Assembly: GCA_030428945.1 (NCBI GenBank)
Contig: JAUIEC010000004.1
Span: 278,628 to 342,627 of the forward strand
Reading direction: 5' to 3'
Length of the DNA: 64,000 nt
Source of the DNA: Phycisphaerae bacterium
Lineage (GTDB): Bacteria > Planctomycetota > Phycisphaerae > UBA1845 > Fen-1342
The notes beneath the pieces are model-generated. The model made no database searches. It was not told the origin of the DNA and saw nothing but the letters and a program-made list of their open reading frames with translations. Made by a program: the position numbers and the translations under genes. Of this stretch, positions 58,755 to 64,000 are shown one piece after another; the first letter of the stretch is position 1, and each line of letters opens with the position of its first letter.

Positions 58755-59753
58755 ATGTCAGACGAAATGCACATGACGGACGCCCTGCTCGACCTGCACC
58801 TGGGTCGCCTGGACGACGACGCGGCGGCGGCGCTGCGGGCCCGGATCGCGGCCGAGCCGGAACTGGCCCGGCAGGCGGAGGCGTTCGGCGGACTGGTGGC
58901 GGCCCTGGACGGCTGGAAAGCGCCGGCCGCGCCGGACGATCTGCAGGCCCGGATTCTGCAGCGGGTGTCGGAGGCGCCGGCCCTGCGGGTGCGCTCGGCG
59001 CGTGACGCGGGCGAGCGGGTCAACGAGCGTGTGATCCAGTTGCACGGTCTGCGGGACATCATCGCGGTCGCGGCAATGATCGTGCTGGCGATCGGGATCG
59101 GAGTGCCGAGCCTGCTGCACGTGCGGGAGCGCAGCCAGCGGACGCTGTGCGCGACCAACCTGGCGCAGATCGGACAGGGTCTGCAGGCGTACGCATCGAT
59201 CTTCGGCAACAGCCTGCCGTTCGCGGGCTGGTCGGACCGCAACTCGTGGGGCCCGAGCAACGGACCGGACACGGAAGTGCGTCCGAACCGCCAGCATGTC
59301 TTTCCGCTGATCCGGACCGGGCACGCGAATCCGAACGCGTTCGTCTGCCCGTCTTCGAACGATGTACCGATGGTGGCCGCGACGGGCGATCAGAACACGT
59401 TCCTGGAGGCGCGGAACGTCAGCTACGCATACCAGAACATGGCCGGGTATCGGCCGCGGATGAGCCAGGACAACCCGGACCTGGTGATCCTCGGCGACGA
59501 CAATCCGCTGTTCGACAACGGTCGTCCGCTGTTCGACGTGGCGGTCGACGCACTCGGTTTCCGCCGGACGGCGGAGCGCAACTCACAGGCGCACCGGGGG
59601 GCCGGTCAGAACGTGCTGATGCTCGACGGTCGCACGAAGTGGCTGACGAGCCCGCTGGTCGGCGGCGACAACATCTGGACGCTGGACCAGGTGCAGCACT
59701 ACACCGGGCACGAGGGTCCCGCCGGAGCGACGGACTCGCACCTGCTGAAGTAA
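58755..59753 (+). CDS. anti-sigma-factor-like membrane protein with H-X9-DG-type C-terminal domain
   Basis: 332 residues. The N-terminal part (about 1-85) resembles anti-sigma factor cytoplasmic domains (DALLDLHLGRLDDDAAAALRARIAAEPELARQAEAFGGLVAAL). A membrane span follows (IIAVAAMIVLAIGIGVPSLL), then an extracytoplasmic domain of the DUF1559-like type: RTLCATNLAQIGQGLQAYA, NAFVCPSSND, and a C-terminal AHRGAGQNVLMLDGRTKWL, which is the H-X9-DG motif with one extra residue. Stop TAA is immediately followed by an octamer array. It probably inhibits the ECF sigma encoded just upstream, with the pilin-like outer domain as sensor; that link is inference. Confidence 0.82.
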   Translation: MSDEMHMTDALLDLHLGRLDDDAAAALRARIAAEPELARQAEAFGGLVAALDGWKAPAAPDDLQARILQRVSEAPALRVRSARDAGERVNERVIQLHGLRDIIAVAAMIVLAIGIGVPSLLHVRERSQRTLCATNLAQIGQGLQAYASIFGNSLPFAGWSDRNSWGPSNGPDTEVRPNRQHVFPLIRTGHANPNAFVCPSSNDVPMVAATGDQNTFLEARNVSYAYQNMAGYRPRMSQDNPDLVILGDDNPLFDNGRPLFDVAVDALGFRRTAERNSQAHRGAGQNVLMLDGRTKWLTSPLVGGDNIWTLDQVQHYTGHEGPAGATDSHLLK

Positions 59754-59836
59754 GTAAGCACGTAAGCAGGTAAGCAGGTAAGCAAGGTTGGGCTTTGGGG
59801 CCTGGCCTTGCTTACTTGCTTCACATGCTTGCCTGT
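59754..59836. repeat. octamer array with inverted counterpart after the anti-sigma-like gene
   Basis: GTAAGCAC, GTAAGCAG, GTAAGCAG, GTAAGCAA lie in register at 59754-59785, starting right after the TAA stop. The inverted arm at 59808-59831 reads TTGCTTAC, TTGCTTCA, CATGCTTG. The two arms can form a long imperfect hairpin. Confidence 0.8.
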
Positions 59837-59966
59837 ATCCCTGTCTACTCATGGAAGACGGCGCCGATGCCGCTGCTGGCTCCTGCTCGCTTTCCTGGCA
59901 CCCGTCGTTATCGTGGTGAACTCTAACGGACCCGCCCGGACGCCGGGGAATCGCCGGGAGGCGTGC

Positions 59967-60779
59967 GTGACCCGCAGGAACATTTCCATTGTCGCCAGGG
60001 CCATCTCGTTCTGGCTGCTGTTCGAGGGGCTGCTGTTCGGACTGCGGACGACTTCGTTCGGACTGCCCGGCTGGGCGATCGCGATCACCGTCGGCGGCGG
60101 AATGAGCCTGGTGATGGTGCTTGTCACCCGGCTCTACCTGAAGTCCGAGGAACGGCTGGAGATGTCGAGCCTGGGCATGGCCCTCTCCACCGGGTCCCTT
60201 CCCCGCCTGCTGATCAGCCTGCCCGCCGGCATGGCCTTCTTCGGTTGCCTCTACCTGGTCTACCTGGGGCTCGGGCCGGTTTCGATCGAGTGGGTCGACC
60301 AACCGGATTTCCTGAACGCGACCGTCGCCTCCTTCTTCGCCCTGCTGGCGCTCGGCACCATGGAGGAGATCGCCTTCCGCGGCTACTTCATGCGGAAACT
60401 GGACCAGGCGATCGGCGTCCGAGCCGCCATCTACGTGACCTCTGTCGCCTTCGGTCTGTACCACGGCCTGACGATCGGCAGCCTGACCGGGCCGGCGGTC
60501 TGGGGTCTGCTGTACGGCGCGCTGGCGTACTGGTCCCGCGGGCTGGCCGTCCCGATCGGCTTCCATGTCGGCGCCAACCTGACCCAGGCGCTCTTCAGTC
60601 AGAAGCAGCGCTGGGCGAGCGGGCTCTGGATGTTCGCGATTGGGGACGAGGCCCTGCTGACCGTGGATCAGATCTCGGCGGGCCTGCAAATCGTCCTGCT
60701 GCTGATTGGCGTCGTCCTCGTGGAAGTCTACGTGCGTCGTGCACGGGCGGGTAAGCAGGTAAGCACGTTAGGCAAGTGA
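59967..60779 (+). CDS. CPBP-family intramembrane protease-like protein
   Basis: 270 residues from GTG 59967, six bases after GGGAGG. Eight or so membrane spans. The three CPBP/Abi motifs are present: MEEIAFRGYFM (EExxxR), VAFGLYHGLTIG (FxxxH), and GFHVGANL (HxxxN/B). The family includes Rce1-type CAAX proteases and bacteriocin-immunity proteins; the substrate here is unknown. The C-terminal residues GKQVSTLGK and the TGA stop are encoded by octamer repeats (GTAAGCAG, GTAAGCAC, GTTAGGCA, GTGAGCAA), so the array has intruded into the coding region. An upstream ATG at 59808 lies in the previous array and is rejected. Confidence 0.87.
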   Translation: MTRRNISIVARAISFWLLFEGLLFGLRTTSFGLPGWAIAITVGGGMSLVMVLVTRLYLKSEERLEMSSLGMALSTGSLPRLLISLPAGMAFFGCLYLVYLGLGPVSIEWVDQPDFLNATVASFFALLALGTMEEIAFRGYFMRKLDQAIGVRAAIYVTSVAFGLYHGLTIGSLTGPAVWGLLYGALAYWSRGLAVPIGFHVGANLTQALFSQKQRWASGLWMFAIGDEALLTVDQISAGLQIVLLLIGVVLVEVYVRRARAGKQVSTLGK

Positions 60780-60830
60780 GCAACGGTGGACCAGGTGCGG
60801 TTCCCTGCTCACTTGCCTGCCTGGTTACGC
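60751..60830. repeat. octamer array supplying stop codons to two convergent genes
   Basis: Plus-strand units GTAAGCAG (60751-60758), GTAAGCAC (60759-60766), GTTAGGCA and GTGAGCAA (60776-60783) contain the CPBP stop. The inverted arm at 60804-60830 (CTGCTCAC TTGCCTGC CTGGTTAC) contains the ybeY stop on the other strand. Both genes end with the same GGCAAGTGA. Confidence 0.8.
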
Positions 60831-61288
60831 GCCTGCCGATGGAAGACGGCCCCGATGCCGCAGCCGCGCAACAGTTCGTCTTCGCGGGCGTGCATCCGCG
60901 CGTAGTCGTCGGGATCGTGGTCGTCGTAGCCGGCCAGGTGCAGGATGCCGTGGACGACGTACAGGGCGAGTTCGCGGTGGACGGCGCGGGTGCTGGCCCC
61001 CTGCCCCCCTGCCTGCCGCGCGGCGACATCGGCGCAGACGATCACCTCGCCCTCGATCCAGTTGCGATCGACATCGGTGTCGAGGTCGAACGTGATCACA
61101 TCGGTCGGGCCGGCAATGTTGAGGAACCGCTGGTGGATCGTGGCCATCCGCCGGGCACCGACGATCGCGACCGAGAGATTCCCGGCCGTGAAGCCCTCGG
61201 CCGCGAGGGCGTGGCGGGCGGCTTTCGTAATCAGGCTGCGCGGGTCACCGAAGCGGGTGACGCGGCTGGTGATTGCCAGGTCGATCAT
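60809..61288 (-). CDS. ybeY: endoribonuclease YbeY (rRNA maturation factor)
   Basis: 159 residues from ATG 61288. The metal-binding motif is VVHGILHLAGYDDHD (HX3HX5H), preceded by NIAGPTDVITFDLD and GEVIVCADVA. YbeY acts in 16S rRNA 3' end maturation and ribosome quality control. In many bacteria it lies next to phoH and the 7TM-HD gene, and here the pgpH-like gene is its neighbour on the same strand. GGGGAATCCC precedes the start. The C-terminus (RNQAGK) and stop come from the octamer array. Confidence 0.94.
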   Translation of the reverse strand: MIDLAITSRVTRFGDPRSLITKAARHALAAEGFTAGNLSVAIVGARRMATIHQRFLNIAGPTDVITFDLDTDVDRNWIEGEVIVCADVAARQAGGQGASTRAVHRELALYVVHGILHLAGYDDHDPDDYARMHAREDELLRGCGIGAVFHRQARNQAGK

Positions 61289-61488
61289 GGGATTCCCCGG
61301 GGTGACTCGGAACGCCTGATTCCTCGCGGCGAATGCACTGCTCAAGAGCCATGGCACCAGGTCGGTCGCGCCGGCGGGACAGGCCGGGCGGGGCGTTGTC
61401 CGCCGGGTCGCCGGCCCCGGGCAGTCCCCCACCCTTCCGCTGCGCTCAAGGGTCGGGCACCCCTTTCTCGCTCCCGCGCCGCCTTTTC

Positions 61489-61528
61489 TCGCTCCCTCGC
61501 TCCCTGGCTCCCTCGCTCCCTTGTCTCA
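61489..61528. repeat. octamer array over the stop of the pgpH-like gene
   Basis: TCGCTCCC, TCGCTCCC, TGGCTCCC, TCGCTCCC, TTGTCTCA lie in register at 61489-61528. On the minus strand this reads TGAGACAA then GGGAGCGA units, and the TGA is the stop of the gene that ends at 61526. Confidence 0.75.
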
Positions 61529-63793
61529 GGCTATTTCTTCCTTCTCGGGGTAGGCGATGCGGGCGTGGTAGATGCTGCAGAGGCGGTTGACGAGGGTGCG
61601 TTCGATTTCGGCCAGTTCGCGGAAGGTCAGGTCGCACTCGTCGAGCTGGCCGTCCATCAGGCGCTTGCGGACGATGTCGCTGACGACGGTTTCGATGCGG
61701 TTGGGGGTCGGCTCGGTCATGGCGCGGACGGCGCCTTCGACGCCGTCGCAGAGCATGACGACGGCCGTCTCGCGCGACTGGGGCTTGGGGCCGGGATAGC
61801 GGAACTCGGATTCGGAGACGGCCTGGGCATCGTCCTTGCGCTGCTTGCGGGCGGCGTGGTAGAAGTACTCGACCAGGGTGGTGCCGTGGTGTTCGGCGAT
61901 GAACGGGTGCAGCGGCTTGGGCAGCGCGTATTCCTTGGCCATCTCGACGCCGTCCTTGACGTGTCCGACGATGATCAGCAGCGACATGGCCGGCGAAAGG
62001 CGGTCGTGGGCGTTGATGCCGGGGGTCTGGTTCTCGACGAAGTAGTCGGGCTTGTTGATCTTCCCGATGTCGTGGTAGTAGGCACCCGCGCGGGCCAGCA
62101 GGCCGTTGGCGCCGATCGCCTCGGCGGCCGCCTCGGCGAGCGTGGCGACGATCAGGCTGTGGTTGAAGGTCCCGGGGGCCTCGGCGGCCATGGTTCGCAG
62201 CAGTTTCTTGTTCGGGTCGGACCATTCGAGCAGGGTCATGCCGGTGGCGAGCCCGAAGATGCGCTCCATGCCGGGCAGGATGCCCTCCATGACGAAGGCG
62301 GCCAGCAGCGTGGTCAGCCCGCCCCAGAGGCTTTCGCGCAGCGCGAACGCGAGCGATTGCCCCTGGAACAGTTCGGCGGCCATCGAGATGGCGAAGGCCA
62401 GGGCGCCGGCAAGCGCGCCGACGGCGACGATCTTGCCGCGGACGCGGACCTCGCGAAGACCGAAGACCAGTGCGCCGGAGGCGGCCAGCGCGGTGATCAG
62501 GAAGGCGACCTCCTGTTCGACCACCATGGTCATCAGGATCGCGAGCGCGGCGCAGACCGCGAAGACCGCGACGTGGGCGTAGGCCAGTCCGAGCAGGCAG
62601 GCGGCGAAGGCCTGGGCGCCGACGGCAAAGTACGGCGATGTGTCGCCGGCGACCCAGAAGAAGCGGGTGACGGCCAGGATCGCGAGCAGCGCCAGCGTCA
62701 TGGTCGTCCAGCGCAGGTTGCGGAAGAACGCCTTGGGGTGGTAGCGCGAGACAAAGATCACGCAGCCGAGGACGACGGCGAGGACCAGGCCGATGCGCCC
62801 GAGCGAGGCGAGCGTCGCGGTGTTGCTGCCGCTCTTGACCTGGGCGGCGCGGTAGGCGCTGTCCTCGATCTTCAGCAGGGCGACATCGGCGGCGGTCAGG
62901 GTGCCGGCGGCGACGAGCAGTTCGCCGCGGGGGTATTCGCGGTACTGCTGCTTGACCTCGTCCTCGGCCTCCTGGGCGGCCTTGAGGGTCCGGGCGGTAT
63001 CGAACAGGTAGAGCGGGATCACCCGCGGGGTCTCGCCCTCGGGCACGGTCGGCGTGAGGAGCCCGCGGAGGGTCTCGGCCATGCTGGGGCGCAGGGCGTC
63101 CGGAAAGACGAGGGTGACCTCGTTGATGATCCGGGCGACGCTCTCGGTGTCGTTGGTGAAGACGAGTTGCTCGGAGCGGTCCTGCGGTGCTTCGGGATCG
63201 ATCAGGGCGGATCGGCTGGCGGCCGGTCGCAGGCCGGAGGTTCCTTCGGGCGGCGCGACGAGCGGTTTGACGCGCAGCTTGCGGATCAGCGAATCGACGA
63301 AACGGCCGTATTCGGCGTCGTCGCCGAGGGTGGCCTGGCGGATGAGTTCATTGGCGCCGGCCTGGTCGAGGACGACGTCGGTCTTGTCGGCTTCGCGGCG
63401 GAGGTTCTCGGCGTCCTCGACGTTGGCGCGGGCGAGGACAAGGGCGTTCAGGAGCCGTCCCCGGATGTTTTCCAGGAGCGTGGTGTCGAGCTTGTAGTAG
63501 TTGGGCGAGGTCTGGCTGGCGCGGATCCGCATCTTGGCGGTCTGGACGTCATCGGCGATGCGAAGGTCCACCCGGGCGGTCAGGCCGCGGTCGATGCGCT
63601 GCCCGGGTCGCAGTCCGAGCTGGGGGCCGCCGCCGGTGACGATCAGGGCGGCGAGGACGGCGGTGGCGAGGGTGGTGCCGGCACCGAGGATGCCGAGCGG
63701 GACGTGCAGTCGACGGTACCAGACGCCTTCGCGCTCGGTCCGGTTGCGACGGATCTCCTGCCGGCGGGCGGTTTTCTTGCGGAATGACCACAT
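61526..63793 (-). CDS. 7TM-HD family protein, PgpH-type c-di-AMP phosphodiesterase
   Basis: 755 residues. An N-terminal membrane helix is followed by a large extracytoplasmic 7TMR-HDED domain (about residues 55-330; ends ELLVAAGTLTAADVALLKIEDSAYRAAQ), seven membrane spans (about 345-525) and a cytoplasmic HD domain (GTFNHSLIVATLAEAAAEAIGANGLLARAGAYYHDIGKINKPDYFVENQ split between two conserved blocks, then EHHGTTLVEYF and VVMLCDGVEGAVRAM). The metal residues of the HD motif (H in FNHS, HD in YYHD, HH in AEHH, D in LCDGVE) are all present. In Listeria PgpH degrades c-di-AMP. It pairs functionally with the DAC-domain protein at 24494-26332. Confidence 0.92.
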   Translation of the reverse strand: MWSFRKKTARRQEIRRNRTEREGVWYRRLHVPLGILGAGTTLATAVLAALIVTGGGPQLGLRPGQRIDRGLTARVDLRIADDVQTAKMRIRASQTSPNYYKLDTTLLENIRGRLLNALVLARANVEDAENLRREADKTDVVLDQAGANELIRQATLGDDAEYGRFVDSLIRKLRVKPLVAPPEGTSGLRPAASRSALIDPEAPQDRSEQLVFTNDTESVARIINEVTLVFPDALRPSMAETLRGLLTPTVPEGETPRVIPLYLFDTARTLKAAQEAEDEVKQQYREYPRGELLVAAGTLTAADVALLKIEDSAYRAAQVKSGSNTATLASLGRIGLVLAVVLGCVIFVSRYHPKAFFRNLRWTTMTLALLAILAVTRFFWVAGDTSPYFAVGAQAFAACLLGLAYAHVAVFAVCAALAILMTMVVEQEVAFLITALAASGALVFGLREVRVRGKIVAVGALAGALAFAISMAAELFQGQSLAFALRESLWGGLTTLLAAFVMEGILPGMERIFGLATGMTLLEWSDPNKKLLRTMAAEAPGTFNHSLIVATLAEAAAEAIGANGLLARAGAYYHDIGKINKPDYFVENQTPGINAHDRLSPAMSLLIIVGHVKDGVEMAKEYALPKPLHPFIAEHHGTTLVEYFYHAARKQRKDDAQAVSESEFRYPGPKPQSRETAVVMLCDGVEGAVRAMTEPTPNRIETVVSDIVRKRLMDGQLDECDLTFRELAEIERTLVNRLCSIYHARIAYPEKEEIA

Positions 63794-64000
63794 GCCAGTT
63801 GCTCGACGCCTCCACGCCCGAGTCTGAAGCGGGGCCGGGGCCCCGTCCAGACGGCCTCCCTGCGGGGGAGAGTTTATCGGAAACGGGCGGAAACTGCGCC
63901 CCTTCGGGGGGCGGGGAACAGCGAACCGGGAACAGGGAACAGATCCCGCGGCCGGTCGGCATCGCCTGTGCCAACGATGCTCGCGAAGGGGCCCTCGCGC
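63794..64000. other. intergenic DNA at the window edge with a heptamer run
   Basis: No gene is supported. AGCGAACC GGGAACA GGGAACA lies at about 63919-63942 and matches the heptamers at 46414. The rest is GC-rich; the pgpH-like promoter should lie here, but I see no clear boxes. Confidence 0.4.

Noticed and set aside
59808..59966. N-terminal extension of the CPBP protein from ATG 59808
   Set aside because: The extension is encoded by repeat DNA and spacer; GTG 59967 has a well-placed ribosome-binding site and starts before the first membrane span.

Overview
This 64 kb window is a gene-dense, high-GC bacterial chromosome segment with no phage, transposon, CRISPR, rRNA or tRNA that I can support. 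Several traits point to Planctomycetota or a neighbouring PVC or uncultured lineage: an ECF sigma factor followed by an anti-sigma-like protein carrying an H-X9-DG-type pilin-associated C-terminus, tandem fused MFS/spermidine-synthase-like membrane proteins with TPR tails, a 7TM-HD protein next to ybeY, dodecin, and weak or absent Shine-Dalgarno sites. This placement is inference, because no ribosomal marker is present.

Layout. 1-5.2 kb: tail of a type II NADH dehydrogenase-like protein, a two-gene ABC importer of the OpuC/EgtUV type, then egtB and egtD (ergothioneine synthesis) behind their own promoter. 5.2-13.3 kb: an aromatic amino acid operon trpL-trpD-trpC-tyrA(CM-PDH)-trpF-trpB-trpA-DAHP synthase-trpE with overlapping genes, preceded by a short leader peptide with three Trp codons and an intrinsic terminator, which is a classical attenuator. 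13.3-20 kb: S41-like lipoprotein, TrkA/TrkH potassium uptake, zinc metallopeptidase, dodecin and a small zinc-ribbon membrane protein. 20-33.4 kb: rRNA methyltransferases (RlmI-like, RlmN), a pseudouridine synthase, a Wzz-like coiled-coil protein, a fused diadenylate cyclase-YbbR protein, a YggS-like PLP protein, a Clp-N protein, an Nramp transporter, a 2-hydroxyacid dehydrogenase, IlvE and a TrkA-type potassium channel. 33.4-41.9 kb: redoxin-like protein, TrmJ-like, RsmG, ManA, ComEA-like, a degenerate GH10-like protein, an FAH-family hydrolase, Rho and a YfcE-like phosphodiesterase.

41.9-46.4 kb holds a structured non-coding RNA with a strong terminator, followed by a thioredoxin-fold lipoprotein whose active site reads U-A-G-C. 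Its first active-site position is an in-frame UGA, and a perfectly placed bacterial SECIS-like hairpin starts on the next base. I regard this as a selenoprotein. A CocE/X-Pro peptidase-like hydrolase follows. 46.6-64 kb: UbiE, M61 peptidase, the two fused spermidine-synthase-like paralogues, a GAF sigma-54 activator, ECF sigma and anti-sigma-like pair, CPBP protease, YbeY and a PgpH-type HD phosphodiesterase.

A second theme runs through the intergenic DNA. Arrays of degenerate octamers (GTAAGCAN, GTGAGCAN, GGGAGCNN), often as inverted pairs between convergent genes, begin at or inside stop codons. Because the octamer contains TAA or TGA and its period is not a multiple of three, each array stops translation in all frames. 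The c-di-AMP enzymes (CdaA-like and PgpH-like) share the window with three potassium-handling proteins that in other bacteria respond to that nucleotide.
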